Assembly (NCBI GenBank): GCA_025531455.1
Contig: JAMYHL010000011.1
Span: forward strand, 248,001-312,000
Direction: 5' to 3'
Length of the DNA: 64,000 nt
Source: Apiotrichum sp. Y4204
Lineage: Eukaryota; Basidiomycota; Tremellomycetes; Trichosporonales; Trichosporonaceae
In this document: in pieces, positions 12,883-23,012 of the stretch
How positions within the stretch are numbered: the stretch's first letter is position 1
Layout: each line of letters begins with the position of its first letter
The notes under the pieces: generated by a model
Databases searched by the model: none
Told to the model about the DNA's origin: nothing
What the model saw: the letters and a program-made list of their open reading frames with translations, nothing else
Position numbers and translations under genes: made by a program

Positions 12883-13477
12883 ATGGCTGTGAGTATGCGG
12901 AACTACATGCGCTGTCGTGGCCTGGATTGACTGGAGGACTTCTCCCGCGATCCCACCCCGCATCCCACCCGCTCACACCGCAGACCACCGGTCCCGCTTA
13001 CAACTACACCGTGAAGATGACGTGCGGCGGCTGCTCGGGCGCGATTGACCGCGTGCTCAAGAAGAACATTGAGGCTCGTGAGTGTTGTCCGGGGACGGGA
13101 CGAGCCAGGCCACACAGAAAGCGGATGGATTCTGCGATTCTGACAAGGGTGGTTCACCTTGGTTAAGGTGTTCGGCGCGATGCTGCGGCTATCTGTCCCT
13201 GCTGGAACTGGCGCAAAGCCACTGTGCTTGTGCCAAGCGCACCTCGCTTCACCTTATGTGATCAAGCGATCTTGTTTCCCCGCTCCTTTTCCGGCCCAAA
13301 GATCGAGCGCTTACTCTAGCCAACGGCTACACTGTTTCGCTCGAGACCCAGCGCGTGGTCGTGTACGGCCCCTCGCTCCCGCCGTTTGAGACGATCACGG
13401 AGAAGATCGCAAAGACGGGCAAGGAGATCATCTCCAAGGAGGAGATCGCCGCCGGCCAGCCTGTCCCGGCCATCTAG
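12883..13477 (+). CDS. ATX1: Copper metallochaperone ATX1
   Basis: Three exons: 12883-12888 (only Met-Ala), 12984-13077 and 13320-13477, giving 85 residues, a typical length for Atx1/HAH1. The copper-binding loop is MTCGGCSGAI near residues 13-22, followed by the DRVLKKN helix. The C-terminal half (GYTVSLETQRVVVYGP, then FETITEKIAKTGKEI) completes the ferredoxin-like fold with the conserved KTGKE. The protein carries Cu(I) in the cytosol to the Ccc2-type P-ATPase of the Golgi and protects against oxidative stress. Introns are 95 and 242 nt. The two-codon first exon hides the true start from simple gene prediction. It converges with ERV2. Confidence 0.93.
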
Positions 13478-13789
13478 ACTACTTGCATTGATGTATCATG
13501 ATTGAGCATAGAATGGTGTGCACTCAATTATTGAAGGCTTCTGATTGAGGACAATTCGCACACCATTGTGCGGGAAAGCTTACCGGCTTGCAAAAAATAC
13601 ATGATAGAATACAAAATACGCAGCGTCAGTGGTCATGCAAGATCGGAGTTGGAGTGGGGGCTGTGTCTATGAAATATCCGTACGCAAGATCCAGTGGGCC
13701 AGCGACTGGTCTTACAGCCGGCGTCCGCTGTGTTGCATTCAAAAGGGTGGTTTGGTGATGAAGGGAGGAAGGCGCTACGCCGGCATGGT
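13478..13789. other. Convergent 3' region ATX1 / ERV2
   Basis: About 310 bp between the stop codons of two convergent genes. It contains two copies of a cattgtgc/gtgtgcactc-like word near 13515-13572 and no gene that I can support. Confidence 0.5.
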
Positions 13790-15009
13790 TCATGCCCCGA
13801 TCGCCGCAGTCTTCGGCGCCGCGCTGGCAGTAGTTGTTTCGTTGCCACACCCGCAGTCGTAGGTCTTGTCAAGAGTGAGGCAATCAAACTCAGGCTTGTG
13901 TAGGCGTTCATTGACGATGTTGTGAACGTGGCACAGCCAGAGGGAAGCGGATTTGCGAGATTTGGTCTGGCGTTAGCGACATCATCATGGAGGCGTAGAA
14001 CATGTCAGGATACCTGACTCTCCTAGACTTACCTGTGGCGGGTACTGCTTGAGCATCTTCTGGAAGTGCGCCGCACATTCACCGCAGGGGTAAAGGCGAG
14101 AGAAGAGGTGGAAGAAGCTTTTGAGAGCTTCACGGTCGTCGGGTGTGGGGTTCTACGGTCAGTAAGTGCGACGACAAACGATGAACGGCCGAGTGGACAG
14201 TGGCAAGAGATCCCGGTAGGATGATGGCACGTGCATTGAGCATGACGCTGCACATCCGGTGCTGGGAGCCGGATTCCGCTCGCGCCAGACGATGGGCGAG
14301 ATAGAACTGATATGTCCATCGAGAGACACATAGGCCAACTCACATCAGGGTAACGCAGAGTCATGAGGTGCAGGAAACGCCAAGTGCCTCGTCCGAGTTC
14401 AGCCCTAAGTTGTCAGCACATATGGAGGAAGGGAATATCGTGGTCAGAACCCCACTGATACAAGCAGTGGGGGACCAAGGCATACTCGAGCTCCGGCTTT
14501 CATCGAGAGTCAGGGATCGACTCGGCCCGTTGTCATTGGGATATGAACGTGATGCGGGCACCACGCACACAATCGTCTTTGACCCCCGCCCGAGCACGAT
14601 CCGCGTAGGGCGGCCGTCTCGCCTCTTGAACTCACTTGGCAGTTGCATTTCCGAGATGCGGCATGATGACACCGCCGGACAAAACGTCGGTCGCAGCAGC
14701 AACAGCGGTGCTGTGCTTGTCATCGTGAACGTGTTCCGTCTCCGATTGACCGGGGGTTGAGTCCTGCTTGTGCTCCTTTGCCAGGTTCTGGGCATCGATT
14801 CCGTACTGGACGTCACGCGGCTCCTCGTCCTCGATGGTTGGCGGGACTTTCGGACGCAGGTGCTCCGAGTCGATACCCCCGGCATCTAGGCCTGTTGTCT
14901 TGTACCGTTCATAGTATCTGTCGCCAGGGTAGAAAAAGTAGATGCTCGGGACGACTACGAGGATGAGCGCGACGATGAGCAAGCGTGCGAAGCGGGGCAC
15001 GTGCAGCAT
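13790..15009 (-). CDS. ERV2-type FAD-dependent sulfhydryl oxidase of the ER
   Basis: Four exons: 15009-14636, 14404-14344, 14152-14033 and 13966-13790, together 243 residues. Residues about 8-27 form a signal-anchor (FARLLIVALILVVVPSIYFF), followed by a linker of about 95 residues and the Erv/ALR domain. That domain has the FAD-binding helix GRGTWRFLHLMTLRYPD, the redox centre RLYPCGECAAHF with its CxxC, and the second FAD/disulfide region CHVHNIVNERLHKPEFDC ending in DCGC. The family makes disulfides de novo in the secretory pathway, passing electrons to oxygen and oxidising PDI. An upstream in-frame Met at 15117 exists, but I chose 15009 because the anchor then lies at the N-terminus. Introns are 231, 191 and 66 nt. 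The tail after DCGC is a short Thr/Ala-rich extension. Confidence 0.88.
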
Positions 15010-15449
15010 GGTGGACCGTCTGGGAGTAGGCGAGTGGAAAGGCGTGTAAGCCAGTGATGGGAAGAGTTTTGAAAGAGTGGAAAACTGTGTGGTTGGAAGA
15101 TGAAGGCTGCAAGACATGGATGTCGTGAGCCGTATTTATTTATTGTAGTCGTGGATTCCTGTGCTGCTGACATGCACCCAATGCACCACCAGTAGTGGAT
15201 GCCCCGGGGTTGTACTTATTGTCTCCCACGATGGCGATGACGGATTGTCCCGGATTGCAGTGCCCCGTGGAGGGGAGCTACTAATACATAATAAAGGGGC
15301 GAAAGGCAGCCGAGCCGAGCCGAGCAAATCTAGTACGGTGGCAAGAGAACGGAGAATAGAATGACTTATAATATAAGGTTTATCACGATATCACAAGTCC
15401 CATGCCTCAAAACGGCCAGGGCCTTGCGCCCCTTGCGTCGCTCGCGAGC

Positions 15450-15485
15450 GCTCGGATCGCTCAGATCGCTCAGATCGCTTAGATA
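15450..15485. repeat. 9-bp tandem repeat, four units (GCTCAGATC type)
   Basis: Units gctcggatc, gctcagatc, gctcagatc and gcttagata follow each other without gaps. Two are identical and the outer two each differ slightly. Confidence 0.75.
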
Positions 15486-16002
15486 TAGCTCAGCAGTCAC
15501 CGGTCAGATCCGTGGGATCGCGTGGCACCCAGGAAGAACAATTAACAATGTTACAATGAATATATAAAAAAGACTCTTGATTAGCTTGATTCTGACATCA
15601 ATAAAAGAACAGGCTAATAGGCTCCGATTAGCAGCTGGGAGGCTTAATACGTTAATTACTATTCACATGCTGGGACACACTGTGTATCTCCGCACTATGC
15701 ACTACTTATGCTGTTGCGACATGTCTTTTACCCCGGGGGTCCAGCGGCTCTGAAATCCTGAAAGCTGCAAGAAAACCAGTGCTGGTGGGCAAAGGGTTTA
15801 CAACTGGGCTCTCGGAAGGACTGATACCAAGCTGGTACAGTATGTATACACCGAAGGCAATGACATAGAAAGGTATCCACTCATCGCCAGAAACTGTTTG
15901 CCCTTCGCGCTCCCTCTGTTGTTATCATGTCTTTACTAGCTTTACTGTTGATCGAGACTCCTGGACTGTTGTCCGTCGAGTGCTTTGGCAGGGTCTGCAT
16001 GC

Positions 16003-16090
16003 AGATCATGCCATCCAGATCCTGCGATCCTGCAGATCAGCGGATCAGCCTTGTCAGATCCTAGACCGGTCTCCGGCCGATCTCCGGTCT
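16003..16090. repeat. GATC-rich segment ending in an inverted repeat
   Basis: Seven GATC words occur within about 85 bp, several as CAGATC. The right end (16063-16090) is an inverted repeat with arms AGACCGG and CCGGTCT around a 14-nt loop. No function is evident. Confidence 0.55.
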
Positions 16091-17407
16091 AACATGCCAT
16101 GGGGGACCCGAGCTGTAGTTGCGACATGAAACACGGATGCGCAGATTACGTAGCCCATCTAGGACACCGGGGGGGAAACAGGAACAACGTACCACAGCTC
16201 CGATGTGCGCACCGCGAGTATATCATACTGTACGCCCGCTCGTTGCTCGTTGTAGTGGTGGTGCCTGCATGGGTGCATGTAGTTGCATGCTTGCAGGCCA
16301 GAAGCTTGTCCGCCCAGACAGTCAAACAGCCCAGGGGGCACTACTGGAGCACGGAGTAACCCAGAAAGCCAAGGGGGGAAAGTAGAGGATCGACGGTCAC
16401 CACAAACACCCAAAGGGGTTATATGAGTTGAGGCACCGATGGCCCATGGCCCATGGGAGCATGGGTGAGTCCAGGTGCCCAAAATCCTCCACTTCGACGC
16501 AAAGACCCGTCTCATGGATACTTTGTTCTGATCCATTGGATGCTGCTCTGCTGATCTGCTGAACAGCGCAAGCAAACACGAATGCAATGTCGGCATGATT
16601 GAGAAAATTTCTGGGTTGTCCAGGTTACCTTCTGTGAAGTCGGATGTGAATGTCGGCCGGCGGCCCTGACCGGAAGCTCCCTTGGCTCCCTTGCACTGGC
16701 ACTATGCGGCCACCGATCATCGAGCCATCGATACCACCCAATGGAAAACGGGACCTGCACAATGCTGATGAGATGCCCTACACCACCTCGCTCTTCCTCG
16801 CTGTCGCCGAGGGTGAAGGGCCTCCCGTAACAGGTGGCGTCGCCACCTCATTCACCTCACTGGTTGTCGTTGGCCGTTCGGCGACTGGCGACCTGGGGGG
16901 GCGAAAAACGCCTCTCCCCCACCTGTGACCCTCGCATCCCTGGTGGTCCTACGCCTTGTCGCCTCTTGGATGCTGGCAACTGACGAATCCATCCAAGGGC
17001 CTCCTGCCCTCTCTCACCTTCGGGCGCACAGACACAACGCCTTCCGGTTCCTCGATTCCAAACCCTCGAGTTCCCTGTTGACCTCTATCCACCTGCCACG
17101 TCCTGTATAATGTGTTGTCGTGCTGTCTGGCTGTGCATCTACGATATATTATAAGCTTCTGCACAGTCATCTGAGACACAGATTGAGAACCAGAGATCCC
17201 GGGATCCCCCCATCCAAGACATATAGTACATATCCAGTTCGAAAGAACTTTTCCTTAATCATACTAATCGTTTTAGAGTTTTGACAAGGAACTAAGCAAA
17301 CCCACTTCTGACGCTTGCCCGCCAGCCACTTTAGCCACCACCAACCACCACTAGGATGGATGGGGCCACTACTACTGTAGCCATTGTGCACTCAATTCAA
17401 CACACCT

Positions 17408-17553
17408 CTCTGCAGCTCTGCAGCTCTGCAGCTCTTGTACCTCGTGCTCTCTTCCTGCGCCCTTTTTACTCCTCTCCCTCTTGTTTCGTCCTTCCCGTCC
17501 ATCTTCCCTCCTCCCCTCCTCCCCCTCCTCCTCCTTCCTGTGTGTGTGTGTGT
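17408..17553 (+). repeat. CTCTGCAG tandem repeat, polypyrimidine and (TG)n tracts
   Basis: CTCTGCAG is repeated 3.5 times at 17408-17435, followed by CT/CCT-rich tracts (about 17436-17538) and a (TG)7 dinucleotide run at 17539-17553. The block lies about 520-670 bp upstream of the 986-residue gene, in what looks like its promoter or long 5' leader. Confidence 0.7.
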
Positions 17554-18073
17554 CCCCACTCCCAATTCCAACAACCACTTCGACCCTCTGTTGCTCATCT
17601 CATATCCTTCCACCTTGGATTCATCATCCATCTCGCGTTCCCTACCATCAACGCGACACACCCTACGTCCCATCTGAACTCTCCCCATTCCGCCACTCGC
17701 CTCCTATCTTTCCTTTGCACGATCCAAACAATGTTAATGTGGCCCTAGAGACACACTTCCGAACATCCCTCCCGCGAGCTACCTCAGTCTTCCTCACGTC
17801 CTCCCTCTCGCATCTCGACATCAACGACGTTTGCACACAGACACGCCCCAGAGATACCCACGCCTGCTTCCACAGCCTCTTACACCCCATACCCACCCCG
17901 AGTCTCCGACGTCCCTAACCAAGCTCAACAAATAGTTTCCATCGCGCAGCGCGTCACGTTTCTCACACTACTGGTCGCACTGGTCCGCCCACGGCTCGGC
18001 ACGTTCGCGACATCCCTGCGACGCGACACGCGGCCACTTATACGCGCAAAGAGTCAGCCGCTCGACCATTGGC

Positions 18074-21000
18074 ATGATGACTAGCGGCTCCAACGCGCCG
18101 GTCATTACAAACGTCCTCGTCGCGTGGCCACCACCGCCCTCGTCGACGCGTTTCGGCTCCTCGTCTCCGCCGTCGACCGCGCGTAGCCCGCGTTTTTCTT
18201 TATCGGCCCAGCTCCAATCGATTCAGTCATTGTCACCACCATCCGCCCATACGCCTTCATTTCTTGGACCGTCACCATTGAGTGGATATGCCAGCCCGCG
18301 GTCAGAACCGTCACTCGCACATTATCCAGCATCGCCGACCCACTCAGGCTCATCGACACCGGTTCGCTCCAGATCCTTAAAAAAGGAATCGCCGAAGGCG
18401 ACATCATCAATACCCGTGTCGCCAACGCGACGGGATTACCCTCCTCCCAAGGCACCTCTGTCACCGGCGCAACTGGGACGTATTGCAAAGTCTTTCGGCA
18501 TAGCCGTTCCCACAGTAACAGATGGCGGGTCCGGTCTCACAACACCACGGGCAATCAGCAACAGTCCTCGGCCTGCAAGTCCCACGGCGAATGTCCCGTC
18601 TGGACCCAGCCACCTTGTCGCAGTCGTCCCCCCACAATGCTTGTTGATACCCATGGCCAATGCCGATTCTGGAGCGGAAGCTGAACGGAGGAAACGATGG
18701 CGACGCGGCAGACTCCTTCCACTGCAACCTACTTTGGGCGCCATGCTGGTCAGCATCGCGCGGGAATTCGGTCTCCCATCAACACTCGGAATCAGTGTTT
18801 ATCTTCGGGGCAACGACGACGACAACGGAGAGGGCGTGAACAGCAATGATCATGACGCATGTGGACCCCAAGTCACACATGCAACATGGACCACCTTGTT
18901 TGGACATGCTGCACGCAAGTCTGTATCGCCAGCCACTACGCCGGTCTCCACACCGAAGAAACGTAATCCTTCGGCGGCGACATTTGGGGCCATGATGACT
19001 ACTGCGCCAGAACCGATCGAGCAGCCCAAGTTGATGTCTCGGAGCATCGACGGCGGCCGCTCCCACTCAGCCAGCTCCGACAGTTCAATTTCGCCACCAA
19101 CGCCTGTCTCTTCCTCAGCCAACTCAGCATTGCCTCTGTTTGGCACTATTGAATTCGACATTGATCCGACAGAAGCACGCTGGTTCGATGAGTGGGTCAA
19201 GTCTGGTGCACCATTGCGACGATTGGGTCATGGGTCTGAGATTGCCTCAATACGAGAACTGACCCTCGTTGAGCGCCTCAAGGATCCTCGACCAAAGTTT
19301 CTGCGCCAGATGGAGGAGGAACGGGAGAAAGCCGAGCGACGCGCCCTGGAACGAGCAGCAGCAGAAGCGCGTGAAGCGGCGCGTCTTGCGGCAGAGACAG
19401 ACGAGGCCGCCAAACGCGCAGCTCAACAGGTGCAGGTGGAACGCGAGGAGGCTGAGCGCGAAGCTGCGCTCGAGGCTCAACGACAAGCTCTCGCAGCTGA
19501 ACGCGAATCTGAACGCATTGAGAAAGAACGCTTGGAGCACTCAGCCACAGAGCGACATGTTCCGAACGGCTCTCCGCTACCCCGTCATATCACAATAGAG
19601 CCTGTTGAGACAGTAACGTCGCTTGTGGAGGAACCAGCCCCGGTATCTCCTGGCATGCTGTCACCTAGCAGCCCAGATCACGATTTTCGCGCGAGCGGTA
19701 TCGTCATGGCTGACCAGCTCAATTCTCTTGAGAAGAGTGAGTTGTGGTGCACGTCATTTACTTTGCACGTTTTATACTAATTTTCTCAGTGGTGCGGGAA
19801 CTCAGTCCCAAAGAGCTTCGATTCAAGAACGCGCCGGGGAGATCACGATCTGGCGACTCACGATCACCAACCTCGCCAGATAGGCAATCACCAATCCGCC
19901 TCGCCGATCTTCCAGCACGGGGATCTAGCCGGTTGCCATACCTTGCGGAAGCCTCCGAGGAGCAGCGCTCGAGCGAGTCGAATGGATCTACTCCGCCAAT
20001 AACGCCTGGAGTGCGACCTGAATGGCCTGCTATTTCTCACAAGGAGCACGCTGCCCGTACAAGCGGACCCCTTGAACGACGGCCGTCGCAGTTCCAGTCG
20101 AAGGAGTCCGCACATCGATCCACAAAATACGGCGGTCTCTCGATATCCTCACTTAATGGCCCTATTGGCAACGGACCCCCTCCAAGGCGCCCAGCCCGCC
20201 CTCCTACTCCGGACTTGACCATGCCTCAATCTGTCGCCCACGTCTTACCATCTGAATACGTTGATGCGCTAAAAAGTCCCACCCTGCCTTCGGGCAGCGC
20301 ACCTGTGTTTGGCAACATGCCGTCCCGCCCGGTGTCAATGTCAATAAAGGCTTTGCGGCGGCAGACCAGCAGCAAGATTGTACGGCCTAAGGACAGGGCG
20401 CACGCCTATGCTGTCGCCAACACACGGGGCGATGTTCCGCACCCGCGCGAGGCCAGCTCGGCATCTGCACCCTCATACGGATCGTACGGGAATGGCACCC
20501 TGGCGGATGAACAGCAATACCACCAGCCCTTCCCCACCACCGACTTCGGTGCCCCTCTCGACTTCGATCTGCAGCAACAAGGTTCATCGCTCCCAACTCG
20601 CAAAGATGGTAGCTTCACATCGCGTTTCTTTTCATTCGGCAATCGCAAGACACGCGAGAACGACGAAAATCGTATGACTATCATGCACATATCGTCACCT
20701 ATTGCTACAACCGTCAAGCATATCACTCCTGCAGACCTTGCTGCGTCGGCATCAGCCGCCGGCGGGGCGGCCGCCATCTTCAACGACCCGGGGCCGTCCA
20801 ACGGGGCCCCGTCTAGTTCGAACACGCCACCACCCCATGCTTTGTCGGCCGGAAGCCCCCCAAGGACTGCCCATCCTCCCTCGGTTGTCGGCTTCAGCAC
20901 CCCCAACCCGTCGGCATCCACTTTGGGACGCAGCGACACGCATGCTGGCGACGACACTCACCGGTCGCAGCGCCAGTCTCTACCTAATTCACCCACATCG

Positions 21001-21087
21001 CCGCGTCAAGTCCGCCGCAAGCCCGTCCCTGGTATGCAAGGGCAACGCGATAGTCAGAACAGCGTGGGCAGCTTGCCGACTGCTTAA
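18074..21087 (+). CDS. Conserved fungal protein of unknown function, coiled coil and disordered
   Basis: Two exons, 18074-19736 and 19790-21087, joined across a 53-nt intron (AAGA|GTGAGT, CTCAG acceptor); 986 residues. Residues 1-190 are Ser/Pro-rich and disordered. Two ordered-looking blocks follow: about 195-260 (LVAVVPPQCLLIPM, then RGRLLPLQPTLGAMLVSIAR and FGLPSTLGISVYL) and about 365-410 (LFGTIEFDIDPTEARWFDEW). A charged Glu/Arg/Ala coiled coil spans about 425-520. The remainder is low-complexity Ser/Pro/Thr, including KALRRQTSSKIVRPKDRA. The ordered blocks suggest a real conserved domain, but I do not recognise the family. The start is the first Met pair (MM) in frame. Confidence 0.7.
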
Positions 21088-21429
21088 TGTGTCGCGGCGA
21101 TCATTCACTGTTTGTATACTAGAGTCCCTCACTATAGGCTGAATAATCAGCGATTTCTTGGACTCTAGATATTCTTATTCGCTTTTGTCTCGTATCTTTG
21201 TCCTCTTTCGTCTCCATCTCCTAGCCCCCTCCAATCTCTCCTGAGACGTGTACCATTAGCTTTGTATGGGGTATAATGCCATCCTGCATTTAATTGGCGC
21301 ATCGCCGTGTGGAATCGATATGAGATATGTAGGGTAACAGGACAACAAAGGAATGAATGCGTTCCGTTCGCATGAGCTAAGCAAGGATCGTTAACTGCGT
21401 AGTACATGGCACATACATAAATACACCTC
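21088..21429. other. Convergent 3' region
   Basis: About 340 bp between the stop codons of the 986-residue gene and the TatD gene. It contains two copies of the word gactctag/ctagagtcc near 21118-21170 and nothing that looks like a gene. Confidence 0.5.
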
Positions 21430-22485
21430 CTACTTGTTTGGGAAGAATACGCTCCGAGTGTTCTCCAGTGCAGCCTTGGCAACAGTCTCTACAGAATCAC
21501 CGCGAATGCCAGCGAGGATGTGCGCGATGACGACGACATCAGCCGGCTCGTTGCGCCCCTTGACGCCCTTGCCCTCCTCAAACTTTTCCGGCTTGACACG
21601 CTCAAAGCCGGGCGGGGGAAGATGCTTGAAGCTTGCGTGTGTGCTGGTTACGCTGCACCACGGTGCGTCCGTCTCGATCATTAGCGACGTCAGTGGAACT
21701 GTGCGGGCCACGGCAAGATTCTCCTCAGTCTTGAGTGAACACCCGTTGAGGCCAATGTACAGGCCAAGGTCGACCAGCTCGCGCATCTCCTCCTCCGTGC
21801 CAGTGAACGAGTGCACAACACCGCCAGGCCAGGAGCGGTCGAACCCGACCTCCTTCAGGACGCGCACGAGGTCAGCATGCGCCTCTGGATGCCGATCGTG
21901 GAGGAAGAGAGGAAGGCGGTGCTGCTTTGACAGCTGCAGCAAGCGCGGGAGGTGGCGCAACTGTGTCTCGCGAGGCGCAAACTTCAGTCGATCGTAGTCT
22001 ATGGTCAGAATGAGTTCTGTAGTGGCCACTCACCAAGCCCAACTTCGCCGATGGCGACTATGCGGTCGCCGCCTGCGGTGATTACGGCCTGCAACTCGGA
22101 GAAGTATGCGTCCACACCACCAGGGAACTTGTCAATCTCGGGTGTGGAGGTCGGATGGCATCCGGCTGTGCTGTGCAGGTCTGTCCGTTAGCGGGCCGCT
22201 GAGAATAAAGGAAAAGTGACCACGCCGTCACTGAGCCATGTCCAGCCACATAGTCACCCACCAAACTCTTTTGCGAGCTCCAAAACAATCTTCGATTCCT
22301 CGAGCGATGTCCCAGTCAGGATCTGGCCGACACCAGCTTCGCGCGCGCGGCCCACGACAGCGGCGAGGTCGTCGGCATGCTTCCGTTTGCCGCGGTACAG
22401 CCCGCGGAACATTGGGTCGCCGAGATTGACGGCGATATCTGGTGTTGGATTAAGACAAATGGAAGGGCTCACCAATGAACTGCAT
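21430..22485 (-). CDS. TatD-family metal-dependent DNase (TATDN1-like)
   Basis: Four exons: 22485-22473, 22438-22262, 22180-22034 and 21998-21430, giving 301 residues, the family's usual length. The first exon is only 13 nt (MQFI plus one base). TatD features are FIDIAVNLGDPMFRGLY, GVGQILTGTSLEES, STAGCHPTSTPE (metal-site His), IVAIGEVGLDYDR, QHRLPLFLHDRHPEAH (metal-site His), GGVVHSFTGTEEEM, YIGLNGCSLK and LMIETDAPWCS. These place the conserved His, Glu and Asp residues of the two-metal TIM barrel. The enzyme is a Mg-dependent 3'-5' exonuclease/endonuclease implicated in DNA repair or apoptotic DNA degradation. Introns 1 and 3 are only 34 and 35 nt. Confidence 0.93.
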
Positions 22486-23012
22486 GCTTGTGCGGGCGAG
22501 AGGAAGGAGGCGAAGGGTAGTTGGCAACACTTTGCGATAATGTGGTTGTGGGGTCCTCTGATGGACGCAGGCGAGGAGACTGTATCGTGTTGCTCGGAAT
22601 GTCAAGATGTCTAGTTGTCTAGTTGTTGTCTAAGTATTGTAGACTGTCCACAATGTACGATCTCAGTGCCAGAAAGCGACTCAAGTGCTTGCTCGGCTCT
22701 GAGAGCGTCATCATTTGCACCGTGTTCGCGATCACCATCGTCGAGCAAGTGGAGAACCTCCACCCCGCCCTAGCCACCCAGGCGGAACTCCACTTTTCTC
22801 CGTCATCCCACGTGGTTGTGGCACTCGATGCACGATGATCGCTGCACGACGGCAGATGCTGGGTCCACTGTCCAACAATCATGCATTGACTCTGGCAGTC
22901 ACCACCACCTTTGGGAACTGTTGTCGACTTGAGGCTTGAGGCAATCAAAACATTACTCCCTACCTCCTCCACACACATCTACCTTGCCTCGACCCACATC
23001 CACCGCGGCACG
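22486..23012. other. Divergent promoter region TatD / SYF1
   Basis: About 530 bp between divergent start codons. Short ORFs on both strands lack family features. No TATA box is evident. Confidence 0.5.

Larger units (their letters stand above)
15010..18073. other. 3-kb gene-poor region upstream of ERV2 and of the 986-residue gene
   Basis: The longest stretch without a coding gene in the window. The left part should contain the ERV2 promoter; the right part (about 17400-18073) is a strongly pyrimidine-rich leader of the downstream gene. Between them are several short repeats (separate entries) and a GATC-rich segment. ORFs such as 17481-17918 are read through simple CT-rich sequence and show no family features. 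No tRNA, rRNA or transposon terminal repeats are recognisable. Confidence 0.5.

Noticed and set aside
14636..15117. ERV2 start at the upstream Met (15117)
   Set aside because: It would put 36 residues before the signal-anchor; the Met at 15009 gives a normal type II membrane N-terminus.
17481..17918. 145-residue frame in the leader of the 986-residue gene
   Set aside because: Read through CT- and TG-rich simple sequence; no conserved features.
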